Assembly (NCBI GenBank): GCA_963169515.1
Contig: CAUJEF010000152.1
Span: 1-33,742, forward strand
From: Bdellovibrionota bacterium
GTDB lineage: Bacteria > Bdellovibrionota > Bdellovibrionia > Bdellovibrionales > JAEYZS01
Reading direction: 5' to 3'
Length of the DNA stretch: 33,742 nt
Below, in pieces: positions 1-7,735 of this stretch. Both the position numbers and the translations under genes were made by a program. The notes beneath the pieces are model-generated. The model did no database searches. It worked only from the letters and a program-made list of their open reading frames with translations, and was not told the DNA's origin. Positions within the stretch are counted from its first letter, which is position 1. Each line of letters begins with the position of its first letter.

Positions 1-522
1 GCGCACGTTATCGATGGATCCCTATTGCCTTCAAATGAATATATCGCTCTACCGAGCAAAAAAAGAATTGTAATACACTCAATCCGAAACCATAAACACA
101 TTTTAAAAAGCGCAAGCAAGGGCGAGGCTGTTACGCTATCAATTAACACAAATTTGGATCGAGGGGATCTGCTCGTCCCCTTAAAAAATAAAATACGACA
201 TTCAAAGAGGCTAGACGCCATCATAATTTGGTTTTCACATACGCCACTAAAGGCCGGAATTGACGTTACGCTTCAGAGGATGGCTTCCACTCAACCCGCA
301 ACAATTGAACATGTACACACTAAATTTGACCTAGAAGTCTTTGGGAAACAAATTGCCACGGACAAGCTCGAAATAAATGATACTGGGATTGTCACTATCA
401 TGTCCTCTAATGACATTTATTTTGATGACTACCAAAATTGTAAGAAGATGGGAGCTGGAACAATTACAGACAGAAACAATGGAAAGGTCTTAGGGGCCTT
501 TCTTCTTAAAGGAAACGTTTAA
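1..522 (+). CDS. cysN: Sulfate adenylyltransferase subunit 1 (CysN), C-terminal portion, truncated by window start
   Basis: Frame 1 is open from base 1 (AHVIDGSLLPSNEYIALPSKKRIVIHSI...). Post-GTPase beta-barrel domains resemble CysN: GDLLVPL..., DAIIIWFSHTPLKAG, GAGTITDRNNGKVLGAFLL. The listed TTG start at 25 is probably internal. Confidence 0.85.
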   Translation, partial: AHVIDGSLLPSNEYIALPSKKRIVIHSIRNHKHILKSASKGEAVTLSINTNLDRGDLLVPLKNKIRHSKRLDAIIIWFSHTPLKAGIDVTLQRMASTQPATIEHVHTKFDLEVFGKQIATDKLEINDTGIVTIMSSNDIYFDDYQNCKKMGAGTITDRNNGKVLGAFLLKGNV

Positions 523-1055
523 TGGTTATTTGGATCACGGGCCTCCCCAGCTCAGGAAAAACTACCCTAGCACAACAGTTAGTAATTTTGTTCGAAAAAA
601 ATAGAATCCCGTGCGAGCATATCGATAGTGATCAAATTCGGAAGGTTTTTTCAAATACTGGATATTCGAAGTCCGCACGAAACGAACACACTAAAATGGT
701 CGGATATTGGGCAAGCAGGCTTGAGCATTTTGGAGTTGTGCCCATTGTCTCATTAATTTCGCCCTATGAAGAGTCTCGCAACTACGCCCGGCGTGCTTGT
801 TCTGATTTTTTTGAAATCCATTTAACTACTGCTTTGACAGTATGCGAGTCTCGAGATCCAAAGGGTTTATATAAAAAAGCACGGAATGGGGAAATTCGAG
901 AGTTCACCGGCATAAGTGCTCCGTACGAAGCCCCAACCAATGCAGAACTTGAGCTGGATACTGGCACTCTATCCATCTGCGATTCTACACGCCTGATAGT
1001 AAACCACCTGAATACCCGAAGTGGAAAATATTTATGGAATTCATGTCTGAAATAG
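522..1055 (+). CDS. cysC: Adenylylsulfate (APS) kinase
   Basis: P-loop GLPSSGKTTLA plus DPKGLYKKARNGEIREFTGISAPYEAPTNAELELDT, the APS kinase signature. Overlaps the cysN stop. Confidence 0.93.
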   Translation: MVIWITGLPSSGKTTLAQQLVILFEKNRIPCEHIDSDQIRKVFSNTGYSKSARNEHTKMVGYWASRLEHFGVVPIVSLISPYEESRNYARRACSDFFEIHLTTALTVCESRDPKGLYKKARNGEIREFTGISAPYEAPTNAELELDTGTLSICDSTRLIVNHLNTRSGKYLWNSCLK

Positions 1056-1402
1056 ATTTCCAACGCCTGAAAGCAAAAATCCACCAGCGCGGCTACATTC
1101 GAACTGACCTCCGCGGAACATCGATGTTGCCCCTATTGAAAGATGGCCAGGAAGTTTTAATACAAAAACTGACAGCGGAATTGAAGACTTTTGATTCTAT
1201 TGTTTTCTGGAATGGTAAAGTCTTAATTTGTCACGTAATTAAACATATAAATTCAATTTCAAAAAGCTATGTAACGACCGGCCTACTCCTTCAAAAAGAA
1301 GACACTCCCGTCATGGAACATCAGATTCTTGGACAAGCCACAATTAAAATTCCATTCTTTTTAAAAGTGTATTTAACAATTAAATGGAAACTCAAGGATT
1401 GA
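1034..1402 (+). CDS. S24/S26-like peptidase (signal-peptidase/LexA-fold family)
   Basis: RGTSMLPLLKDGQEVLIQKL (SMxP motif with candidate Ser), then FDSIVFWNGKVLICHVIKHI (His-containing box). Start overlaps the cysC end; internal ATG at 1043 also possible. Confidence 0.7.
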   Translation: MEFMSEIDFQRLKAKIHQRGYIRTDLRGTSMLPLLKDGQEVLIQKLTAELKTFDSIVFWNGKVLICHVIKHINSISKSYVTTGLLLQKEDTPVMEHQILGQATIKIPFFLKVYLTIKWKLKD

Positions 1403-1766
1403 TCAGCGTGATTAACCCCAGCTTTTTTAATTCGTCCGCAAATTTTTTCAACTGGCTTTTAACAGCGTGCTTAGATCTGCCTGCGTCGACCAAGCGACTC
1501 GAAATGTGCTTTAAGGAACTTTTGCCATCGATCAAGACCCAAGCTTTGGCCGCTAAACCATCTATTGTGTAGCATATGGACATTTCCTTCAGATCAATAA
1601 CTGTTACACTGCCATCTTGGTTCGATTTCGTCAAAACCGATCGCCTTTTCCTAAGCATAGAGCGTAAACTGGCCGACTTCATATCCATTACACTAAGGCT
1701 AAACCACGGGCCCTGCAATGTACTAGTTAAATACCAAATGTAATGATACTGCCGCACCTTTTCCAA
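1392..1766 (-). CDS. PqqD-like / RiPP recognition element (RRE) protein
   Basis: SVTVIDLKEMSICYTIDGLAAKAWVLIDGKSSLKHISSRLVDAG...LKKFADELKKLGLITL matches PqqD fold layout. True start may be internal (Met at 1688 or 1682). Confidence 0.7.
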   Translation of the reverse strand: MEKVRQYHYIWYLTSTLQGPWFSLSVMDMKSASLRSMLRKRRSVLTKSNQDGSVTVIDLKEMSICYTIDGLAAKAWVLIDGKSSLKHISSRLVDAGRSKHAVKSQLKKFADELKKLGLITLINP

Positions 1767-1828
1767 ACTCTAATTTATTTGCCAGGCCAATAAAAAAATG
1801 GGACGCTTCAGGCTTACAGGGGCGGATT

Positions 1829-1999
1829 ATGTCGAATGACAAAAGAAGTAAAAAGGCCATCCAAAAAGGGACTGCCACTACCACTGCCCAAAGCAGCTCC
1901 GAAAAAAACTTTAAATTTGGTCAAATAAAAAAAATAGCCTCAACACGTAAACAACACAGGCCAATTATTCATGGCGGATCAGGTACCTGCACCTCATAA
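1829..1999 (+). CDS. Candidate RiPP precursor peptide (56 aa), absent from the supplied ORF track
   Basis: Hand translation: MSNDKRSKKAIQKGTATTTAQSSSEKNFKFGQIKKIASTRKQHRPIIHGGSGTCTS*. AGGGG upstream of ATG; Lys-rich leader-like N-terminus; Gly-Gly then Ser/Thr/Cys-rich C-terminus. Lies between RRE genes and overlaps the sulfotransferase start. Confidence 0.65.
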   Translation: MSNDKRSKKAIQKGTATTTAQSSSEKNFKFGQIKKIASTRKQHRPIIHGGSGTCTS

Positions 2000-2762
2000 G
2001 CAACCGAATATAAAGCCGTATGCGCTGCTAGGGACCGCACGCTCAGGATCGACGCCTTTTTTTCGCCTAACGTCACAATACATACAGCAGCATTCCAACC
2101 AACTCGATGCCCATGAATTTTTGATATATTTAGGTCAAAAATACAAAATAAATAAAGATTATTCCATAGAATATTGGGGTGCTGGAATCTCTGACCCAGC
2201 AAGATTGCCCGGCTTTGGGTCACCTCAGTTCCATAAACGCCTTAACTTTATCCGCAAAAACTATCACCGCTATTATCTGAAGTTCTTTGCATCTATGATG
2301 ACTCCCGATGTTCAACGCTGGGCCATGGACAGCTATCAATGGTTACTTATTGAACGACGAGACTTATTTCAACAACTTCTTAGCCGACTTATTAGTAAGC
2401 TAACAAATCATTGGTATAGCAATGAAGGGACAAACCTATTACAAAATTCTCTCATCGCCCCCTGCCGCGAGGATGGTCGATGTGTCTACATCGATTTTTT
2501 TGCAGAGGAAATGATCACCTACTTTCAAATAAAGAATTATTTGGGCGATCGAGCTCGAACAGTTTACTACGAAGACTTTGTGACCCAACCGGTTGAAATA
2601 ACTCTCGAAAAAATTGGCTTTTCTCAACCGTTTGATATAACCAAATTTGAATGGACGTGTCGGCAAAACCCCATGGATAAATCTTCGATTTTTAAGAATA
2701 TTGGTGAAATACAGCAATGTTACAGGGCCACCGTCTTGCAGAGCTTTTGTCCCATCAAATGA
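1971..2762 (+). CDS. PAPS-dependent sulfotransferase family protein
   Basis: N-terminal 5'-phosphosulfate-binding-like loop LLGTARSGSTPFFRL; WLLIERRDLFQQLLSRL; VYYEDFVTQPVEITLEKIGF; NPMDKSSIFKNIGEI typical of sulfotransferases. Confidence 0.75.
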   Translation: MADQVPAPHKQPNIKPYALLGTARSGSTPFFRLTSQYIQQHSNQLDAHEFLIYLGQKYKINKDYSIEYWGAGISDPARLPGFGSPQFHKRLNFIRKNYHRYYLKFFASMMTPDVQRWAMDSYQWLLIERRDLFQQLLSRLISKLTNHWYSNEGTNLLQNSLIAPCREDGRCVYIDFFAEEMITYFQIKNYLGDRARTVYYEDFVTQPVEITLEKIGFSQPFDITKFEWTCRQNPMDKSSIFKNIGEIQQCYRATVLQSFCPIK

Positions 2763-2787
2763 TTCCAGCCAAGAGGCCATAATAAAA

Positions 2788-3081
2788 ATGATCAACCAAA
2801 TATCAAAAAATAAGATTCCAACAAAACCCAGGGGGGTTTTGTCCAAGCGTGTAAACAAAAACAAAATAGTAATTCAACGCCTAGGCCTGCCTGACAGTTT
2901 TTTTTTCATCGACTTTGTTGCAGCTGAGGCTTGGGATTTAATGAATGGCTCAAACAGCTTCAGCCAAATAGTTGCATTACTTAAAGAAAAACACCCGGAA
3001 GCCACTGTTAATCAAGTAGAGAGCAAGTTGATGGACTTAGTCAATAGCCTTATTAAAAATAAACTTGTGCAAATGGCTTGA
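2788..3081 (+). CDS. PqqD-like / RRE protein
   Basis: KIVIQRLGLPDSFFFIDFVAAEAWDLMNGSNSFSQIVALLKEKHPEATVNQVESKLMDLVNSLIKNKLVQMA. ATG at 2788 fits better than the track start at 2647, which lies inside the sulfotransferase gene. Stop abuts the LanB ATG. Confidence 0.72.
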   Translation: MINQISKNKIPTKPRGVLSKRVNKNKIVIQRLGLPDSFFFIDFVAAEAWDLMNGSNSFSQIVALLKEKHPEATVNQVESKLMDLVNSLIKNKLVQMA

Positions 3082-6018
3082 ATGACAAAAATTAAATGTA
3101 CTGATTTTTTTATAGTACGATATCCAACCTTACCCGCATCCATTTGCTGCGATCTAGACCGTAAAAAAACTGTCGCGCTCATGTCAAATCCCACTATATT
3201 AAAAGCGGTCCAGGTAGCCTCGCCCGTATTTATCGAACATTGGAACAGTAGAAAAGAAAATGATAAGTTGATAATAGATAAAGCCTATCAATATCTTGTA
3301 AGAATGTCATCGCGAACCTTGCCGTTCGGGGCTTTTACCTCTGCAATAACCGGTAAAATCCAAAACACAAATAGCTTAATTCCTCCCAAATTGGATGATC
3401 TTATTTTTAATTTTTATTCTGATGAAGTTGAAGTCGACAAGATTTACAAAGAACTGTTATCGGACGTCAAAACTCTTCAAAATGCAAAATTTTTTTTAAA
3501 TCCAACCATTCGTTTCTTGAACTCAACCACTATTCGCTTATGGTCGTGGAAATGGGAAAAAGGGCAAAGAGATTATCAAGAAGTTTTTCTTAAAATTCCA
3601 CGCCACACATTTTGCGCCATAAAACAAATTCAAAAAGATCTCTGTTATATCGATATAGCAAAAATTTTTACAAAAACAGGCGTCTCCTCAAAAAACCTCC
3701 ATGCATATGTAATGGACTTGCTTGAGCACAAAATTATTTTCCCAGACTTTCACCCTCGCAGCAGTGGGTTCAGTTCAAATCTTAACCGTTGGGCTAAGCT
3801 GCTACCCCATTCTTCAATAAAAAAGAAAATCGAAAAATACAGATCCAGCTTGGGCGCCTACACCAACAAAAACCTCGCCACAGCACCAAACAACAACGTA
3901 ACAGTAATGGTATCCGCAAGGACCGCGCAGAGCTTATCCCATACAACCGTCGAAAGCGTCAGGCTCACAGCACAAAATATGATTCGTGCTTTCGGGCGAA
4001 GGTCCTATGTTGCCAACCAAAACTCTACGGTCGGAGTTTACAAAAAAGAGTTCCTATTAAAATTTGGTACCTCTGCCGTACCGCTATTGGATGCCTTGAG
4101 CCTATTTAATGCTACAAACAACAACAATAATTCTTATCTCGCTGATGGGTTGCTCGAATGTTTTTGGCAGAAACGGTTTTTCACCACTCCCCCTCAGGAT
4201 GATTTGCCAGGATGGAACATTAATCTTACCCAACATGATTGGGTCGATTTGTTTGAAATAGACTCTGCCATAATGAATGCTTCTGACCCCACCCCAAGCT
4301 CTGGCACAATATATTTTTCTCTGTTCGACAACTCGACTGTGATTAATCGAATTCTCGGCTGGTCAGCGGCAAAAATGATTTCTCGCTACTGCCTAAATGA
4401 TTCTTTATTGGTGAAAGAATTGTCAAAATTTAATGAATTCGATCGGTCGCGTTATGATGAACTTGTTTTTGCTGAATTGGAAAATTTTGACACAGGATAC
4501 ACAGCAAATATCTCCAAACGCCCGCCCCTGTTAAGCCATGAAATAAGATTATTTTCCGGACCAGACGCGAAGCTCAAGAACATCAAATTAAACGATCTCT
4601 ATATCCTTCTTCGAAACAATAGGTTTGTCCTCTACTCCGATTCTTTAAAAAAAGAAATTGTACCTCAGTTAAGCGCTCCCATCTGGCCAGGGACGTCGAT
4701 AATACCCGCTGTGCTTTATCGGTTTTTAGCGCTGCTACGTTCTGATTTAGAGTGGCCATACGTTAAACTTATGTTTGGTAATCTCGAGCAGAATGAGCAT
4801 CTTCCAAGAATTACATTTGGTCCAGTGGTCTGTCGGCCTGAAAGTTGGCTTTTGGACCCAAAAAGGATTTTGGCTGCTCTAGAATCCAACAATCTTAACA
4901 CGCTTAAGTTGCCCGACAAGATAAACTGGATCGAATACGATCGAAAAACTCCTATTTTTTTCAAATCAGATCAAAGTGTGTCTGTATTTAAGAGGGGACT
5001 AAAGAAGCTTGCTGGCAAAAGCGCAACCGTTTATCTCGAAGAAATAATCTATGATTTCAATTCTCCCGCAGATGCTTTTAATGAAATTGTATTACCATTC
5101 TATAATGAGACCTATATCCGAAAACAATTCAAAATACCTGACCTTGCCTATTCCAACACTCGCCGCAGGGTAGAACCGGATTGTATCTACTTCCAGTTTT
5201 ATTGTAGCGCAGAAAACGACTACTTTTTAAGCTCAGAACTCGCTCCATTTTTAAAGAGTCAAAAAATTAACAACTATTTTTTTATTCGTTTTGATCAACC
5301 AGATTACCATCTTCGTTTGCGCATCTTTAGCTCCATTAAATCCCATCGTGATGTCCATAGTACCTTGTGGAAAAAGGCGTCTGGCTGGCTTGCAAATGGA
5401 ATCATTAGCGATTTCAAAGTATGTCCATATATTAAAGAGCTCGAAATTTATAGCGGCCCCCAAGGGGTAAATATCTTTGAAAAACTTAGCGTTATAGATA
5501 CGAGGCTTGCTTTAGGGTTCCTTAAGTCTTCTCCAGAGAACAGATTTAAAGATCACACCCTCGATGCCGAAACCTTCGATTTTTTGACAATGAGCGCGCT
5601 TAGCTATGCCCATTTGTTTTGGCCAAGTTATGGGGATCATATTTTAGAAATTAAAAATATTATAAAAAAACAAACACCCATCGCAAGTGTATCAGACAGA
5701 ATATCTAAAGCATCGTATCAAGATCTCAGACGCTCGCTTATGAAACGCACCTTGGACGCACGTAATGAATGTTGGGCTACGTATAAAAAGTGTTCGCACT
5801 TGCGCCGTGATGCAATTATTCAGTTTAGAAAAAATAAGAAAAACAAATCTATTCAGGTCGAAGTTTCTGTATTTTTTGAGAGAATGTTTCACCTTATGAA
5901 TAACCGTATATTCAGCCAGAACAGTGTCATCCATGAAACTCAATTATTACTTACAGTCCTCGCTCTCCTGGAGCGAGAACAGGCATTGGCAGCTCATCGA
6001 AATGAAAAAACTATTTAA
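3082..6018 (+). CDS. LanB-type (SpaB/NisB family) dehydratase with fused C-terminal elimination (thiopeptide-type biosynthesis) domain
   Basis: N-terminal YLVRMSSRTLPFGAFTSAITGKI (LanB R-x-TPFG-type motif). C-terminal YFQFYCSAENDYFLSSELAPFL...NNYFFIRFDQPDYHLRLRI...FERMFHLMNNRIF, typical of the SpaB C-terminal domain. 978 aa. Confidence 0.88.
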   Translation: MTKIKCTDFFIVRYPTLPASICCDLDRKKTVALMSNPTILKAVQVASPVFIEHWNSRKENDKLIIDKAYQYLVRMSSRTLPFGAFTSAITGKIQNTNSLIPPKLDDLIFNFYSDEVEVDKIYKELLSDVKTLQNAKFFLNPTIRFLNSTTIRLWSWKWEKGQRDYQEVFLKIPRHTFCAIKQIQKDLCYIDIAKIFTKTGVSSKNLHAYVMDLLEHKIIFPDFHPRSSGFSSNLNRWAKLLPHSSIKKKIEKYRSSLGAYTNKNLATAPNNNVTVMVSARTAQSLSHTTVESVRLTAQNMIRAFGRRSYVANQNSTVGVYKKEFLLKFGTSAVPLLDALSLFNATNNNNNSYLADGLLECFWQKRFFTTPPQDDLPGWNINLTQHDWVDLFEIDSAIMNASDPTPSSGTIYFSLFDNSTVINRILGWSAAKMISRYCLNDSLLVKELSKFNEFDRSRYDELVFAELENFDTGYTANISKRPPLLSHEIRLFSGPDAKLKNIKLNDLYILLRNNRFVLYSDSLKKEIVPQLSAPIWPGTSIIPAVLYRFLALLRSDLEWPYVKLMFGNLEQNEHLPRITFGPVVCRPESWLLDPKRILAALESNNLNTLKLPDKINWIEYDRKTPIFFKSDQSVSVFKRGLKKLAGKSATVYLEEIIYDFNSPADAFNEIVLPFYNETYIRKQFKIPDLAYSNTRRRVEPDCIYFQFYCSAENDYFLSSELAPFLKSQKINNYFFIRFDQPDYHLRLRIFSSIKSHRDVHSTLWKKASGWLANGIISDFKVCPYIKELEIYSGPQGVNIFEKLSVIDTRLALGFLKSSPENRFKDHTLDAETFDFLTMSALSYAHLFWPSYGDHILEIKNIIKKQTPIASVSDRISKASYQDLRRSLMKRTLDARNECWATYKKCSHLRRDAIIQFRKNKKNKSIQVEVSVFFERMFHLMNNRIFSQNSVIHETQLLLTVLALLEREQALAAHRNEKTI

Positions 6019-7411
6019 GCAAAATTGGTTCTTACTTCTGGTCGGTTCGTTTTTAGTTCTTTCCGCATGGGGCAGGATTAACTTGCCAGCTTTTTGGGAT
6101 GAAACTAAGGTGTATTTTAGGCCTCTTTTTTGGATGTATGAAAATAACGGGAACTTCTTTTCTCTTGCCCCTACAAAATTTGATCGCCCGCCGGGGCTGC
6201 ATTTATTTTATCTTCCATTCCTTTGGCTGTTTGGACCCCACGTTGTAGTTGTCCGCGTCCTGAATGTAATATTTTTCTATATTGGGCTATTTTTTTTCTA
6301 CAAAGTTCTAAGCAGGCAGAACGCCACAACTGCCCAGGTGACAACGGTATTTTTCCTGCTAACACCCATTGTTGAAGTTTATTTTGTACAATATATCGGC
6401 GATGCTCAGCTCTTCATCTTATACTCTGCTGTGCTATATGCCCTTACCTTTTATAAAGATAAATATGTAACCATTTTCATTCTAGGTTTTTTAAGCGGAC
6501 TCGCAAGGGAACCTGCAGTTTTTCTCACCCCTGCAGTTCTTTTTTATTATCGATATGAAAATAAGAAGTTAAAAAAAAATGAATGGCTGGCCTCTTTCGG
6601 GCCTTTTTTCGGTTTCTCGACGGCCATACTCATCACCTTTTTGAAAACCAGATTATTTTTTAATCATTTAACAATCGACTCTGGTCACATAAACTTTTTC
6701 CTAAACCTTTTTGAGAGACTAGACATTCTCAATCGAGCCTTCATAGTCCCTTATAGAATTCTGCCTTTGCTGGGGTTTGCTTCAATCATGTTTTTCTTGA
6801 ATCGGAAGGCGCTTCGAGTTTCTGCATCTGACGCTTACTGTTTGATTATTGGACTTGCAAATCTAACTCTATTTTCTAGTCACACACTTGCCCTGCCAAG
6901 GTACTTTTTTGCTGGTTTTCCATTTATATTATATCTTTTAATCAAAATCTGCTTTGCAGGCTCGACTTCAAAAAGGATGAAAGCCATAATAACAACACTT
7001 ATTTTAGTCCCTGCAATATTTATTGGCACCCCCAAAGTCAAAGACCAAAAAGGCTTTTATTTCATGACAGGCTATCAAGATACGATGGAATATATAAAAG
7101 TGTTAGGGGTCCATAAAAAGGTAATAGCTACAGTTAAGACGGAACTCAGAAGTGCGGACACAATTGCAACCTCCTGGCCTTTCATTTCGATTCTTGAATC
7201 CAAATATGCTGGATATGGACCTCCCGGTGAATTTAATATCACCGCTGATTTAGAAAAGCTCATTGTACCACCACGTGCTATTCTATGGACCAATTTCCCC
7301 GAACAAATACCTCGCGGAGAGATCGACAAAATTTTATCTCATGCACAATATAGAGAAACTGTATTCGATTATCCACCGATTAAAATTCGCCTTTTCCTGA
7401 AGCCCAATTAA
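6002..7411 (+). CDS. GT-C fold membrane glycosyltransferase (ArnT/PMT-like)
   Basis: Multiple TM segments; early acidic motif FWDETKVYF and TKFDRPPGLHLFYLPFLWLFG. ATG at 6002 overlaps the LanB end. Confidence 0.78.
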   Translation: MKKLFKQNWFLLLVGSFLVLSAWGRINLPAFWDETKVYFRPLFWMYENNGNFFSLAPTKFDRPPGLHLFYLPFLWLFGPHVVVVRVLNVIFFYIGLFFFYKVLSRQNATTAQVTTVFFLLTPIVEVYFVQYIGDAQLFILYSAVLYALTFYKDKYVTIFILGFLSGLAREPAVFLTPAVLFYYRYENKKLKKNEWLASFGPFFGFSTAILITFLKTRLFFNHLTIDSGHINFFLNLFERLDILNRAFIVPYRILPLLGFASIMFFLNRKALRVSASDAYCLIIGLANLTLFSSHTLALPRYFFAGFPFILYLLIKICFAGSTSKRMKAIITTLILVPAIFIGTPKVKDQKGFYFMTGYQDTMEYIKVLGVHKKVIATVKTELRSADTIATSWPFISILESKYAGYGPPGEFNITADLEKLIVPPRAILWTNFPEQIPRGEIDKILSHAQYRETVFDYPPIKIRLFLKPN

Positions 7412-7429
7412 TGGTAACTCTAAATACGT

Positions 7430-7735
7430 ATGAAAAGTAAACAACTCCCCGGTACTTTTAGATTTGCTGAAGGTATTTTTATTTGCAATTCACTGAACTC
7501 CCTCCAGTTGGTCAAGATACATCGCTCATCTGGCGTCTACGATCTGGATGGTTTGGTGGCTCAAATCGTAAGAAAAATTGACGGAAAAACTTCCCTACAG
7601 ACAATTGTAGAATATATTGCATCCCAAAATAATATAAATATTGATGATCTTGCCGCAGAAACCACACACTTAGTCGAATACTTACTGGCTGAAAACTTAA
7701 TTAAGATCCAATCAGACTACATCGATATGAATTGA
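7430..7735 (+). CDS. PqqD-like / RRE protein
   Basis: SGVYDLDGLVAQIVRKIDGKTSLQTIVEYIASQNNINIDDLAAETTHLVEYLLAENLIKI. Confidence 0.72.
   Translation: MKSKQLPGTFRFAEGIFICNSLNSLQLVKIHRSSGVYDLDGLVAQIVRKIDGKTSLQTIVEYIASQNNINIDDLAAETTHLVEYLLAENLIKIQSDYIDMN

Noticed and set aside
782-1084. Minus-strand 100-aa ORF
   Set aside because: Antisense to cysC, with no family resemblance.
1384-1572. Plus-strand 62-aa ORF
   Set aside because: Antisense to the better-supported PqqD-like gene on the minus strand.
1829-1999. Lasso-peptide precursor interpretation (Pro-x-x-x-Gly pattern, RRE nearby)
   Set aside because: No transglutaminase-like B2 protease or asparagine-synthetase-like C protein is present; LanB suggests a dehydrated peptide instead.
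2439-2864. Minus-strand 141-aa ORF
   Set aside because: Overlaps the sulfotransferase and RRE genes in antisense; no recognisable motif.
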